From Tyto alba (lineage: Eukaryota > Chordata > Aves > Strigiformes > Tytonidae), in contig NW_024881282.1 in assembly GCF_018691265.1 (NCBI RefSeq), positions 25,942,899-26,006,898 of the forward strand: 64,000 bases of DNA. Direction: 5' to 3'. The notes beneath the pieces are model-generated. The model saw only the letters and a program-made list of their open reading frames with translations. It did no database searches and was not told where the DNA came from. The position numbers were made by a program, and so were the translations under genes. Each line of letters opens with the position of its first letter. The stretch's first letter is position 1. This document shows, one piece after another, positions 1 to 12,023 of the stretch.

Positions 1-3000
1 GAGGTGGCTAAGGTACTGTAAGTTTTTCCATGTTTTATCGGTTTTTTTCTTTAATAAAGTATGTATGTGCGTATATGTGCACACACAAATATGTCAGTTA
101 AATAACAATCATTAGAAAACACAAAAAGAAGTCTTAATATTTCTCCTAGTTTTTCAAACTTCTCAATGGAAACTATTCACTGAATTCAACATGCACTACT
201 GAGTAGTTTTCTCCCCTCAAACTCCAATTTTCTTGCAAATTAACATTCAAGATGGGAATTTCACTGGGGGGAGTTGCTTGTTTGAGGAAGGGACAGGAAT
301 GTGTAAGAAGAATGATTCTTTTTCCCTTTTTATGGTAGACACGTAACCACACAAGCCTTGTACTTCCAAACATGGAAATTTAATTCAGGCAGATTTCCAT
401 AGTTTCTCCTTATTATATATTCAGATTTTGATCCTCAAGTCTAAGTATAAAAAAGAAAAACATACTTGTATGAGTTTAATTTAGAGTATAGATTCAGGCA
501 TAAACTGAAAACAGTTATACTTCTGATATGTAGTTGGCTTTCACACTGAAAACAAAAAAAAAGCCTTACAGTTTCTATAACTTACTATTTTTAGACATCT
601 CAGTGTTTATTCTAATCATTTTTTCCACATTACTATCCAAAATAGCTTAATATTTTATAAGGTAGTTGTCAGTAACATATGATAGTGCTAGTAAGCACAG
701 CTTTGAAGAGCTCTTCTCTTTGCACCTTTTTACACCACACTCTTAGGTCTGAGCATCTTCAACTTAAAATGGCAGCTGGATTTCCTGCTTTCCAAGTTTG
801 AAAATTATGTCAATTCAAACTTGGTTGTTTTGCATTTATGAATGGCTCTGAGAATGCTTCATGTGCTCTTACCGTCCACTCATACCAGTCTATTTAAATT
901 GGGGGGTTTTCCCATAACTTGCAAAACTCTTTTTATTTGAAATTTCCAAGGCTACAAAATTAGACTACACTGGAGCCTACGACTGCACACTTGTCGAGTG
1001 CATATGTCTGTAGCTTCTCCCTTGCCCCAAGGTACCACATCCTGGATGGAACTGGTTAGTTTATCAAAGCTCAAGCTGGTGAGCTACCCGATATATAGGA
1101 GAGAGACTGCAAAAAGACAGGCCTAGACATAAGAAGCCAGGCTCCACTGTTCTGCACCTTACTTCATCTTTACCATGCAATTAGTTCCCATATAAAAATC
1201 CCTGTAATCTTCATAAGGACGTATAGGGACGGACCTGTGTAGATTAGTGGTGGTAATGTATCCAGAACTGTATTAAAAGTGCCTATGTTTAAACTAAGCA
1301 CTTTCACTGGCCTATAAACAGGATTTTTGCCTTTTTGCCTTCCCTCCCCCTCTCCCACTGGTGTTATAGAAGCAAGCTAAAAATGCCGTCAAGAAGACAG
1401 TTTGGTTAGTCTTGGTTTCATTAACCAGAAACTGTACAAGAGGTGGCCTCATCCAGTGCATTTGGACAGTCCTCGCTGGTGGCCTGTTACGTGAGTTCTT
1501 TTAGCTTGGATTTCTAAAGAAAAGAGTTTTATGTGAGCATCCCCTGTCAGCCCCTATGCAACTTCTGAACGTGGAAGCCATTTTGAACTAACTTTTAACA
1601 CAGGAATAAGGATTTCAGAAGCGTTAAAATTCCTGCAATTAAATTAGGTTATTGAGGAAAAAAGGTTTACATGACAGAGCCAGCCACATCAGTTCTCCTT
1701 TTATTAGGTACCAGAGATTCTTTGTGGGAGAGTCTTCAGAAGTTCCCTGACTGTGGGAAAGGAAAACATGCAATCAACCAGTAGACACAGATACGCTAGA
1801 AAACATTCTCCATTGGTTCTGGTGGTGTTTAGAGATACTCATATTTTCAAAAAATTTTGAAGTTATAACTAGTGCATCTTAAATGATTCTTCCAAATATA
1901 CCTAGCAAGTTATACACTGATTCAGCAACTTATTTCTTTCTTCCCACACACATATAGCAGTAGCTAACCAAATAAGTGAACGTTTAACTATTAAAAGCTA
2001 TCTGAACATAACACTTCCTTTCAGTACGGTCTCAAGAAGTACAAGGCTTACAGTTTATCCTGAAGAGCTTTTCCAGAATGGAGACTAGAAGAAATGAAAG
2101 CTGAGGGCTCCCATCTTTCATTTTATTTCTGATCAGTTGGGCTCTGCTGGCATGACAAGGTACACAGGCTGGACCGTATAAGGGACCTGTCAAGTCTGGT
2201 TCTCTCAGACTGGCAACTGGGATTTGATCCCTTGTGTTCCTGACTCATCACAGTGAGTTCCAGTTTCAGTGGTATACTGCTGTAGCAGGATGCTCCCTCT
2301 GCTTTCTCCTTTCTTCTTCTAACATTAAATATGCTTTTCTGAGGTGTGTTTTTTCTGTTAGCTTTTGATTAAATAGACAGCTCTAGTGGCTCTCTCAGAG
2401 AAAAACTGTCACTTATGTGGGCATGTTCAGCATCGCTTGTGGTTTTCTAGGTTGAAAAATGTACCTTAAATTTTACCTGAAAATGAGGAGGAAGATAGTG
2501 CGGGTCATAGTGCATTAGTGCAGTATACTCACATCTGGATGTACTGCTTAATAATCAAGTTCTTCGTTTCTAAACCAGCTTAAATTACTCAGTCCTTCCA
2601 AGGTATAGCTTCAGGCAGAGCACACTGTATGAATCTAATTTTGAAGTGGCAAATGTATGCATTGCAGTAGTGAGGTCCCAATCCCAAATATTTAAGTTCT
2701 TGTCCAGCTGTAAATCATTAAGGGGAGTCTTGATTATTATTAATACCTGATCATCTGGCAGGTTGGCGCTCAAACACGTCCTGGAATGATACTAAACCCA
2801 CGTAAGCCACGGGGAGCTCGAGCACAGTTCAGAGGTTCTCATGTATGCCACAGAGCAAATCAGACTTTACCTGCAAAAGGGGACAAAGGTTGAATTTCTG
2901 AGTTGATTTAGGCTGTTAGACACACAGATAATTGTTCTGTGGAACCTTCAGTGAGAAGATACTTAGTCAGATTGACTTTGGTATGGTATTGAGCTTCTCT

Positions 3001-5100
3001 CTGCATATTCTGTAACCGTTCTATTAAGGGGTTGCTTTCTGTCATGCTTTGAACAATAGAAAGAAATACTTATTCCTAGGAATACTGTGAAACGTTTTCC
3101 CTCAGCAAGAAGTACTATTTTCTATATTTTTTCAGTGTGACCAGGAAGGTATGAAATTCAAATAATAATTTACCTGTGGAGGTGCATGCCACTTAATTCA
3201 AATGTACGAAAAGTATGTATGTGTTTGAGAGAAAATTACTTTTTTTTTTTTCCCATAATCAACACTATCTTTAACTATTTTCACAACCTCATAAAAAAAA
3301 ATGTAGTTTTTTCTTACTATTTTATTCACAGTTGTAATATGTAAGATTATTTTTATTTACATTTACTTGTTAATCAAACACATTTGTTTGCTGTTATGGC
3401 ACCACTTAAGAGAATTGAGTTGCTGTAATTGTTTAGTTACTGTTCTTGAAAAAGACCATTGAAGTTGATCTTTGATGTTAGTAGTAGTTTTACATGCTTT
3501 ATGGAGGAAAGGGGAAAAAGTGGGGAAAATTTTGGATATCAGGGCCTATCCACACTGGCAATGACATTTAAACAAACAATAAAAATCAATCCCTCCCTCA
3601 CAATATGAAACATATGATTGTGCAAGAGTAAAAAGCCAACAAAGTAAGCTTGGATATCTCTGAAAACAGGGGAAATGAGTTGGGGTTGTTATTCGGTGGC
3701 GGAGGAGAAAAACAAGATTATAGTCATGTTTAGGCTTAGATTCTGGTTTTTGCAATCAGAAAGTTGTGCAAATTACTCTTTATTGAAACTGTTGGAAGTT
3801 GGATACATAAAGGGAGCTGTATATATACATTCTTATAAAAACCTTGGCTTGAGTGAAGGAGTTACTCCCTGTATCTGCCATAGCGAAGAACAAATTGGGG
3901 GCAGCCATCCTCATGTAAGTTCAATGTATTTACTGCAGAAGTATTTTTAAAGGGTAGTTTGGATCAGATTTATGACAACAATAGGAACAGAAAAAAAAAA
4001 AAAAAAGGCTAAATTCTGTGAATTGTTTTTTAGGAATCTTACATCGTTTACTTATTATTTACATGCCAGTGCATGTATTATACAGATTATGTTAATTGGT
4101 GAAATATTTTTCTGGCTACAGAGCTTTTCCCAAAGGCTTCTGGTGCCTATGCCTGTAATGTATGCTCTGTAATGTATGCCTGCTTGTATGCTCTGTGATT
4201 TATATTACAAGAAACTGAAGTTTTTGTGTGCGCGAGTGTGTGTTATGTGTAAGTTGTTTCAAGTATAAGGATTTGTAGTCATTTTAAATGCAAGCCAGTG
4301 TCAGATACACTTGGTTTTAGAGTTAAAGTGCTAAGGGAATTTCAGCTGTCTTTTAGCAGGTACCTTGTGAGTGATTTTTAATAATTATTCTTAATATTTA
4401 AAATCCTTGCTTAGGTATCCTATCAAATTACAAACTGTAGTTTATGCAAACTATTTTACATAGTAAATTTATTAGTTTCAGTTAATCTGTTTTGTGTTTT
4501 CCATGTTAAACAGTATGTGAAAAAAAATTCATATGTTTTTTCTTTTAAAACAGTGCCAGCCAAAAATTAAACATGACAATATTCACCACTTTTTTTTTTT
4601 TCCATAATAATTACCGTTAGATTGTGAAATTAAGTTGGTCTAGCTGATTGGATGTTTTCAAAGTGTTTGTCCCAGCTCGTATTTTTTGATCTATAAGTAA
4701 TCAGCAAAATATTATTTTAAAAGTTAGACTCTTCAGTCTGCAGCAGGTAAATTGCTTGTTTTCATAATTCAGCATATAAAAGCATATATTTTATCCTATT
4801 TAGGAGTAATTATGGCCAATTATCTTAGCAAATACACCTCCGGTGTAATTTTCAGGCTCATAAATAGAACACATCCTTAGCTCTTTCCGTTAAAAATGAC
4901 AGTTTATGAAAATGAAAATGTTTGAAATAACAAGTTCAAAATACCACTCTTTTGGGTCTTTCCTTAAAAGGTGTAATTTTACCGGTGTTGCTTTAGCAGA
5001 TAGCAAACTCTTTCACCTGATAGTATTTTTCACTCGCATTGACTTTCTTTACTTGAACTTGAGAACTACAAGAGCTAAATACAAGAACTAAATACAAGGA
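1..5100 (+). other. NBEA: NBEA intron, AT-rich 5' part
   Basis: This is the upstream part of the intron that ends at the acceptor before 9192. It is AT-rich with stops in all frames; the longest open stretches are under 100 codons and match nothing I recognise. It contains short A/T runs (for example near 3240 and 3990), a GT-rich patch near 4226-4255, and a small imperfect tandem repeat around 4150-4200 built on the unit gtaatgtatgctct. I see no exon, RNA gene or mobile element here. The strand is given as that of the host gene. Confidence 0.6.
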
Positions 5101-5369
5101 CTGACGTCGCTGTTTTACAAAAATTAATGGAAAGGAGGAGAGAGATTACATTCTGCTTTTATTCACTGGGACCTTCTAATCCCACAATCATTTACTTTCG
5201 GAAAGAAAATATTATTTTTACATGTATATGCGCGGTAGCGTTTATTTTAGAAATGTAAATCACATGTGCCGACCACAGGGACCAGGCAAAGCGGAAAATA
5301 CCCCATCCGAACAGATTACAAGACCTGTGGATCTGAAGTGATTCCCGTTCTGGTTTTAAGGCCAGAACG

Positions 5370-5447
5370 TCTTTGTTAGGTCGCTGCCTCTCTGCCGGGG
5401 CCGCCCCGACCGCTTCCGAGAGGTCGGGAAGAGGCAACGAAACGGTC

Positions 5448-5488
<41 letters not shown>

Positions 5489-5830
5489 GCTCTTGCTTAG
5501 ACTCCCGGCCGTGTCCTCCCCGCCGGCCCCACGCTGCTCGGCGGAGCGGAGCAGCCACAGGTTGAGCCGTGCCCCGGGTGCTGCCGGCGGTCCCGGTCCC
5601 GGTCCCGGCGGGGGGGGCGGGGGGAGCGCCCGGTGGTTCCCGGGGGGGGGCGGGGGGAGCGCCCCGCCGCCGGTGCCCCGGGCGCGGGCAGAGCCCGCCG
5701 CGCTCCCCTTCCCAGAGCCGCGCTGGGAATGAATATTTACATCCCCTGGAAAAGCGCAGCTCGCCGAGGGGCCGGGGCGAAGCTGGAAGCCGGGGCTCGT
5801 TATCTTCCCCGCATGCGAATGAGCCCCGTC
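5370..5830. promoter_or_regulatory. CpG island with A34 tract
   Basis: CpG-dense, GC-rich sequence begins abruptly after the AT-rich intron and is interrupted by a 34-base A run at 5451-5484. The G-rich part near 5610-5660 has several G-runs. Long open frames on both strands here (119, 176, 116 and 119 codons) are low-complexity Gly/Pro/Ala/Arg strings, partly poly-Lys or poly-Phe from the A run, as expected from stop-poor GC-rich DNA. I call it an unmethylated island of the NBEA/MAB21L1 locus, not a gene. Confidence 0.55.
5451..5484. repeat. A34 homopolymer
   Basis: An uninterrupted run of 34 A inside a CpG island. No retroposed gene or SINE body is visible upstream of it, so it is not an obvious retroposon tail. 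Confidence 0.9.
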
Positions 5831-5839
5831 CCGCGGCTC

Positions 5840-6210
5840 CTGGCTCAGGTGTGCCCGGCTTTTGTTTCATTAGATTATCAATTGGGTTTGGGAAGGGGGG
5901 ATCCAAAGCCTCCCGATAGCTCGGTTGCCATATGGAAAATCTGCAGTATTTTGATTATGCTCTATGTAAACATTTTAATATCGGATCCTTAAAATCCGGA
6001 GACTGTCCCAAAGGGGATTAAAACATAATCCTCTCTCTCTATAGCTGTAGTGGATTAATTTCGTATTCTCTCAGTGGCTGGTTTGCTCCCTGAAGGCTAC
6101 AACAAAAAGCCTCAGTGCTCCTTAAACATGCTATGGAATTGGAAGTTGTAATTGGAGATTTCCAAAGGACAAGTGTAAAAATGACACACTGTTAATACCG
6201 AATATTTTTT
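5840..6210. promoter_or_regulatory. Candidate conserved enhancer
   Basis: A non-coding block just downstream of a CpG island, rich in homeodomain-type cores (attagattatcaatt near 5870, ttgattatg near 5950, ggattaatttcg near 6052) and an E-box (catatg near 5930), with several retained CpGs in otherwise AT-rich sequence. Retained CpGs beside MAB21L1, a developmental gene, suggest an enhancer. This is inference: conservation was not tested. Confidence 0.35.
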
Positions 6211-6231
6211 TCATTTTGTGCTTTCAGGAGG

Positions 6232-6422
6232 AAAAAAAAAAAAAAAAAAAAATTGCGAAGATTTTCTTAACTTAGTTTGAGCACTCCCTCCCCTGAAATC
6301 CCATAATTTGACCACTGTTTATTATGATTTCTGTTTCTTTTTTTTTTTTTTTTTTTTTACCAAAAAAGAAAAAAGAGAGGAGAAAAAAAAAAAAAAAAAA
6401 AAAAAAAGAAAAAGAAAAAACA
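6232..6422. repeat. Facing poly-A / poly-T / poly-A tracts
   Basis: An A21 run at 6232-6252 is followed by T21 at 6338-6358, and then by an A-rich purine tract at 6362-6422. The T run and the following A tract face each other and could form a hairpin. The lengths may be affected by sequencing error. Confidence 0.8.
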
Positions 6423-7261
6423 AACGTTTTCTCATCTGGAGAGTACAATAACGCTTATTCCTTGTCGCGTTTTAATACCCTTGACATGTTTACGTTGAAA
6501 CAAATCTAGGGTGTCATTTGAGCAGAACACAGGGCAGATGCCAAGGTACCGGTCTGGGAGCTCAGAGCTTTTTCTCGGGAGGAGAAGGAGGAAGGCAGAA
6601 ATCCCCGATCTCCCCTGCATTCAGTAGCAGGCTAAGAAGCGAATGTCCCCTTTCCCTCCACATCCACCCCCTGCTTTTGCAGCTCTGCCCCCTCCTCCAG
6701 GACGTTGAGTGCATTTTGCTGGCACACCCGCTAGCCGGGGTGCACCTATTGTTTTCTCCTGAATGCCACATGATAGGTTTTGGCCTTTTGACCATTAAAT
6801 AGCGGTGGCTTTATTTTTATTTTAGCCGCACAACGCTAGGGAAAAAGAGGTAATTGGATTAAATTGATGGTCTTCCTTCTGGGATTCGGCAAAACCCACA
6901 AACGCCTCCTTAAAATGATAGAATATCGGGTGGTTTCCAGGATGCACCTTCCGAAGGCGCTTTTCTTCCCGCACAAAGGCCCGGGAGCCCATCACCGTGC
7001 GCCGGGCCAAGCACCGGCCGCCCGGCGGGGAAGGGCGAGGGGAGGGCAAGTGCTTCTGCAGGGCAAGTAGCCGCCGTCTGCCCGGACCCCCCTTCTGTAA
7101 ACACAAAGAAAGGGGGGCCTGGGGAATAGAAACCCAAATCCACTTGTAATCGTACAAGGGAATCGGGCGTAATTACTTGAGCAACCTAGATGAAGATTGA
7201 TGAGGCTTTAAAGCGGCGTTTCGGATCGATCGCCCTGCCCTCCGGAGCCTGCGGCTGGGCT

Positions 7262-7340
7262 GGCTCGGCTCGGCTCGGCTCGGCTCGGCTCGGCTCGGCT
7301 CAGCTCGGCTCGGCTCGGCTCGGCTCGGCTCGGCTCGGCT
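7262..7340. repeat. (GGCTC)n pentanucleotide microsatellite
   Basis: About 16 tandem copies of the pentamer ggctc with a single interruption (cagctc near 7300). It is CpG-rich, one CpG per unit. Confidence 0.95.
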
Positions 7341-7356
7341 CCGTGCTCACCGCGAA

Positions 7357-7396
7357 GGGAGGGAAGGAGGGAGGGAGGGAGGGAGGGAGGGAGAGA
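7357..7396. repeat. (GGGA)n microsatellite
   Basis: A purine tract of aggg/gggagg units immediately downstream of the pentamer array, with G-quadruplex-forming potential on the plus strand. Confidence 0.85.
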
Positions 7397-7719
7397 AGAT
7401 GGAGGCGAGACGGGGAGGGCAGCAAAGCAAGCCCGGCGCATGTGATTCCGATCAGCTGACTAGGGTCAAGAGGCTACCCCGGTTTATTAGGAGATGGAAA
7501 ACAATAAAATGAAAGAAAATAGAGTTTGTATCAATATTATCCAGCCTGCCACGCTGGGCTGCTGAAAGCTGTCACTGAAACTGGGCGGTTTAGCTTCCCC
7601 TTGTACACACAGAAATCCGTGCCTTCCTCTTCATTTATTTTGCAGCGTAAATGACAAAACATTGTGCAATACGGTCTCAAATTGGGTGTTACAGTAAAGC
7701 AAAACATTCGCAACGTGAC

Positions 7720-8330
7720 AGTTAGATGCACCGATACAGGACTAATTTGGGCAAAGGGAGTAATACGAAGTGTTGCTCGCGGGACCTAGTAGTAAAGTGT
7801 GAGTGCAGTGCTGGGGGAGGAGGAGGAGGGGTTGCCCCCCGTGGCTGTGAGCCTGGGTGGGAGCTGCAGCCCGGGCCTGGCCTCGGCCGCGCCAGGCCCC
7901 CCGAACGCGCTCCCTTCGTCCCCGGAGAGGGGAGCGTACGCAGGCACACTCTGCCATCTGAGCCAGGTCTTCCTTCTTGCAGAGGAGATCTTTTTGACTG
8001 CACAAACCAACCAACCAACCCCTTTTTAAGCACTCACTGAGATGAACAGTTTGCCGGTTTCTAAAAGGTGTGCCAGGCGGGGATGTCGGACCCAGTTTCT
8101 CAGTTCTGAGGCTTTTATTATTTGTATGTCCGATGTGTGTGCACGCATGCGGATGTGTGTGTTTTATATGTGTGGATACAAATTACCCTACACGCTTTAG
8201 TGGTTAAATCTAGAAGTGTTTTATATTTAATCTTTTCTTTTAATTAGAGCAAGTGAGCTTCCCAAACGCCGACACTGTCAGCTTCATTAGTAGAGTGCAC
8301 TCATGTTGAAGAGAAGATAGTGAAAAAGTG
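7720..8330. other. Intron, CpG-rich patch and GT-rich patch
   Basis: GC-rich sequence at 7800-7960 with retained CpGs is followed by a GT-rich patch near 8128-8172. Overlapping open frames on both strands show no recognisable domain and no splice-flanked exon structure. It may belong to the regulatory cluster around the first NBEA exon. Confidence 0.35.
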
Positions 8331-8362
8331 ATCCTCTGTTGTCTTTTGCATTAAAGCAGAAG

Positions 8363-8418
8363 GTTTTTTTGTTTTGGTTTTGTTTTTTGGTTTTCTGTTT
8401 TGTTTTGTTTTGTTTTTT
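8363..8418. repeat. (GTTTT)n-like T-rich repeat
   Basis: Imperfect gttttg/ttttgtttt units. A similar tract lies at 10330-10375. Confidence 0.8.
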
Positions 8419-8654
8419 CCTGAATCAAAACCTAACAAATTGTGCGGAGAAGGCTGCCTTTTACCATAGGTTTTCCCCATCCCGTCTTTTCAGTGCCCGT
8501 GCAAGCATCTCGTTAAGGAACATATTTGAGCGAAATGTTGTTCGGGTAATTTTTAAAGGATTAAGTGACAGCAAGTTGAAATAAAAATGCTCTTGCCGTA
8601 AATATATTTAACAATGATAGCCTTTGTGTGCGTGTGGTATTGAAGTAGGTGGGG

Positions 8655-8685
<31 letters not shown>

Positions 8686-8722
8686 AAGAAAGAAAGAAAG
8701 AAAAAAAAAAAAAAAAAGAAAT
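8655..8722. repeat. A-run plus (GAAA)n microsatellite
   Basis: A run of 29 A, then gaaa units, then another A run, just upstream of the CpG island that holds the NBEA exon. Confidence 0.9.
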
Positions 8723-8739
8723 TTATAATCTTTCGCGAT

Positions 8740-9430
8740 ACTTTTCGGAGTTGAGGTCTGGACGCGGAGTTGGAAGCAATGCCCGCAGGGTCGGTGCGGC
8801 GGGCAGGGGCAAGGGGCTGCTCTGCTCCGGGCGTAACGAGTCGCCGCTATCGCCCATAAACAGCGATAGTGTTAACGAGGAGCAAAAGGGCAGGAAAAGA
8901 GAAGGGCCCTACTTCTGAGAGACAGCTATTTTTCACCCTAACCCCTCTGAATTTCGCTCCCGGCTGATTTATCTCGCCAACCCCGGCGCTCACGAACTCG
9001 CCTCTCGTCCTGACCGCGGAGTTCAAAGCGCTGACCGCGGGCGGGGGGGGGGGGATCCTCCCGGCGGGTTACAAGCGGAGCTGCTGAGGGGACTCGCCGG
9101 GCGCTCTTTTGGCGGAGGGAAGGGGAAGGGCCACCGGGGATGGGCCGGCCGGGCGCCTCCAACCTGACGCCGCTGCCCCCTTGCCTTGCAGGCCCCGTGG
9201 TCCTCAGCACGCCGGCACAGCTCATCGCCCCCGTGGTGGTGGCCAAGGGGACGCTCTCCATCACCACCACGGAAATCTACTTCGAGGTGGACGAGGATGA
9301 CCCGGCTTTCAAGAAGATCGACCCCAAGGTGAGTGCGGCGGGCGGGCGGGCCCGGTGCCGGTTCCCGCACGCGTGTGCCCGGGCCGCCCCCCTCCCTCCA
9401 AACTCCGCTCCCGTCTGCCGCCTCTCCCTG
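8740..9430 (+). promoter_or_regulatory. CpG island spanning an NBEA exon
   Basis: CpG-dense sequence beginning near 8745 and ending at the microsatellite at 9434. It includes the coding exon 9192-9328 and both flanking intron ends. An internal CpG island over a coding exon is unusual and fits the regulatory domain of the nested MAB21L1 gene or an alternative NBEA promoter. Which of these applies cannot be settled from sequence. Confidence 0.5.
9192..9328 (+). CDS. NBEA: NBEA exon, start of the PH-like (pre-BEACH) domain
   Basis: This is an internal exon of neurobeachin, a very large scaffold protein of the BEACH family that works in neuronal membrane traffic and synapse function. It is 137 nt long: two bases complete a Gly codon from the previous exon (outside the window), followed by 45 whole codons. 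The residues read [20 protein letters not shown], then the PH-domain strands around [20 protein letters not shown], ending in DPK. The acceptor is a pyrimidine-rich stretch ending ttgccttgcag; the donor is aag|gtgagt. It ends in phase 0 and joins in frame to 62724, giving PK|VLAYTEG. The PH-like domain packs against the BEACH domain. The paralogue LRBA has a related domain, but the nested MAB21L1 supports NBEA. Third positions are 41 of 45 G or C, far above the next exons. I am confident of the identity and boundaries. Confidence 0.95.
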
Positions 9431-9433
9431 CGT

Positions 9434-9466
<33 letters not shown>

Positions 9467-9531
9467 TATATACACACATATATACACATGTGTGTATATA
9501 TATGTATATATATATATTTAAAAAAAAAAAG
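9434..9531. repeat. Compound (TA)n/(CA)n/(TG)n microsatellite with A-run
   Basis: TA repeats, then CA repeats, then alternating tatac/tgtgta and TA repeats, ending in an A run. Much of it is self-complementary. It lies about 105 bp downstream of the NBEA donor site. The open frames here (Tyr-Ile and Thr-His strings) are repeat translations. Confidence 0.95.
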
Positions 9532-11371
9532 AAAACAAAAAACAGCAATGTATTAATGATGTTAAATCCTCTATTACGGCAGCGTGCGCGTTTTCCAACA
9601 GCCTTTCGCTCGGTGCCTTTGTATGAACGTGGTCAGATTTAGCAGTTAAGCCAATTGCTCTGAAATCCCTGGAGGGAGCTGCAGTCCCAGCCCGCAGCCT
9701 GGCCGAGGCAAAGCGGAGGGTTTTACCCCTTCCGAGGGCATGGGAGAATCCCGTTATTTCAAGAACGTTAGTTTCCATGTAAGAATATACGGCGCGTTTG
9801 GTAAACACTCTGACTGCTGAAATGCAAGTTAATGGTTATTTTCTGGGGAGAGAAAATAAAATAAAATTAAAAAAAAAAAAAAAAAGACAAACAACAAACC
9901 AAGGAGGGAGGGAGGGAGGGGTGGGGTGGGGGGGAAACAGGCATGTACCCAAGACTTGATTCCTGGGAAAGCTCTGTTTTTTTCTGAAGTCATTTGCTAC
10001 TACCAATTCCCCAGCGCCGCCCCCCCCCCCTTCCCCACCCCCCACCCCCCCCCGCGAAAACCTCCAGCCCAGCCGCAACAGAGCAGGGGTGCGTGACTTG
10101 AGCAGAAACCTTTGCGTGGCTTCCTCCCCGCGGGAACGGAGCGGGGGGCTGCCACGGGGGGAGGAGGGAGCATACGGAAGGGACGAGGGTTACAGGGCGC
10201 TCCTCTCGCCTGCATCTCCTTTTATTCATATCACTGTTGCTTCATTTCTTTGTTATTGCCCTGTGAAATGTTAGAAGAGAGAAAATAGGGGAGGTACCCT
10301 TACAAACACCTTGGGTGCTTTGGTTCTGGTTGTTTTTCGGTTTGTTTTAGGTTTGTTTTGGTTTGTTTTTTCCCTAGATAAATATCATAAATAATTTCCA
10401 AGAAAATACTAGCGACCTCGTCTGAATATGTTTGTAATAAGGCGATTTCTCTTTGATGATTAATTTCTCAAACTCGGAAATTTCTTCACAGTGCTGGGGG
10501 GAAAAAAAAAAAAATCTGTCAGAATTGCTGGGTCTAACGGTTTCGTTAAAGTGCACCCACTGGAAAGAGTTGCTAGTGGGTGTTACACAGGCGATCGGCC
10601 TCTTTCAGCACTTGTTGACTGTTTAGGGTACTAAACAAAACCCGCGTTGTTATTTTGCATTTTGATTTTAAAGCCGCTTTAAAGAAATGCATACTGAGAA
10701 GGACCAGGCGTTGCAGTACGGATGGGCAATTTTGGATCGCTTGCAGTTTTGTAGGCACGCACATGTTATTCCCTCTGAATTCCCTGGGAGAGCAGGGGCT
10801 TGATTTCTGGGAGTGCAACTGGCAATGTTATCACATTCATATCGGATTTGTAGGTCAGAAGCATTATTGTTGTTCACTTTATTGGTGCCGGCTTGAACCT
10901 TTCACCTATAAATTTTATTTTCTTCTTTATTACTACTTGCGCCAAAATGCTAGTTTTATCAGGCTCACTGCTTACTCAGTACACTGACTGCTTCAGGGCT
11001 GTGTTGTGTTTCCTCAGCTTTGTTTGAAACCGAGCTGAAACACATCAGTGCCGTATAGTAGAGCCTTCGAAAATAGATTTATTTTCTGACGGCTGAAAGA
11101 GTGTTACTGCATTAATAACTGCATCGGTGTCTGACAGTTGCTGATGGTCATCTGGAGCTAAATTCTACTGTGTTTGTACCACCAGTATTTCCCTGTTCTA
11201 CAAAACTATTCAAAATGCAAAATCAGGCGGCTGCCCTTAAGTTTTCTGCTTTACTGGATTTAAGTAACTGTCCACAGAAAGGCAAAATTCACAAAACATA
11301 GCTGCCTCTGCTTTTTCAAGTAGAAAACTTAATCCAATATTGAAACGCTTACCCATATGCATTTTACTTCA
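9532..11371. other. Intron between the NBEA exon and the MAB21L1 3' end
   Basis: There is no gene in this stretch. It holds an A-run at about 9869-9885, a (GGGA)n patch near 9903-9920, a C-rich tract at 10016-10057 and a GTTTT-like tract at 10330-10375. The sequence at 10370-10560 and 10680-10980 keeps scattered CpGs in an AT-rich background and could be regulatory. A second possible minus-strand poly(A) signal lies at 11078-11083. Confidence 0.45.
10016..10057. repeat. C-rich tract
   Basis: Runs of C separated by single a or tt bases. The minus strand has G-quadruplex potential. It lies about 2 kb beyond the MAB21L1 stop. Confidence 0.8.
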
Positions 11372-11377
11372 TTTATT
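11372..11377 (-). terminator. MAB21L1: Candidate MAB21L1 poly(A) signal (AATAAA)
   Basis: The plus-strand tttatt reads AATAAA on the minus strand. It is the first such hexamer I found downstream of the stop codon and would give a 3' UTR of about 875 nt plus the cleavage offset. A later alternative is at 11078-11083. The choice is inference. Confidence 0.4.
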
Positions 11378-11991
11378 AGCTTGTAATTAAATAAATCAGC
11401 AACAGAAATTAAAATCTAAATCACAAAAGGTAATTATCCAGTGTATTTCAAGTGCATTTTCAAATATATAATTCCAATATTCAAGCGTTATTATATAAGC
11501 AGAATCCAAATTTCTTTTGAATATATTTAAATAACATTTCAAGTATATTTATGGAATGTTAGAAATAGAACAAGCAATATATATGAAACGAAAAATGTAA
11601 ACTTGTTAAGTTCAGACACTTCAAAAGACAATTAACAAAAGTACCATGATAAAATCTACCTTTTTAAATGGTATCTTCTCTTTAGCAGAAAATGTCCTTG
11701 AAGTATCCAAAAATGGCAATTTAACTTCTGTTCACCAAATCACAAAACACCAACATCCACAATTTCAAAGACAATGTGAGATCACAATATTTGATACAAA
11801 TTAAAAGGTACATTAGGGTTTGTTCAGGTGGCATATCCAAATAGCTTTTACTCACAGAGGGTTTACATAAAAATACCGAGTTTTGTTATAATCCGTTGGT
11901 ACCATTTCTAGGCAGAATGGTAACAATCACGTTAAATTACGGCCAATTTTCCTTTCCAGGTAACATAATTTTTTTTTTTCGTTCTATTTTC

Positions 11992-12023
<32 letters not shown>

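Larger units (their letters stand above)
6930..7470. promoter_or_regulatory. CpG island with pentamer and GGGA repeats
   Basis: A GC-rich, CpG-dense block containing a (GGCTC)n array and a (GGGA)n tract. Open frames across it are repeat-encoded (for example a repeating Leu-Gly-Ser-Ala-Arg pattern) and are not credible genes. CpG-retaining sequence at 7130-7210 (around ggcgtaattacttgagcaac) and at 7440-7530 flanks it and may be regulatory. Confidence 0.5.

Noticed and set aside
5376..5906. 176-codon minus-strand frame containing poly-Phe
   Set aside because: Crosses an A34 tract and a CpG island; the sequence is repeat- and composition-driven.
9277..9642. Frames rich in Tyr-Ile and Thr-His downstream of the NBEA exon
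   Set aside because: Translations of the TA/CA microsatellite.
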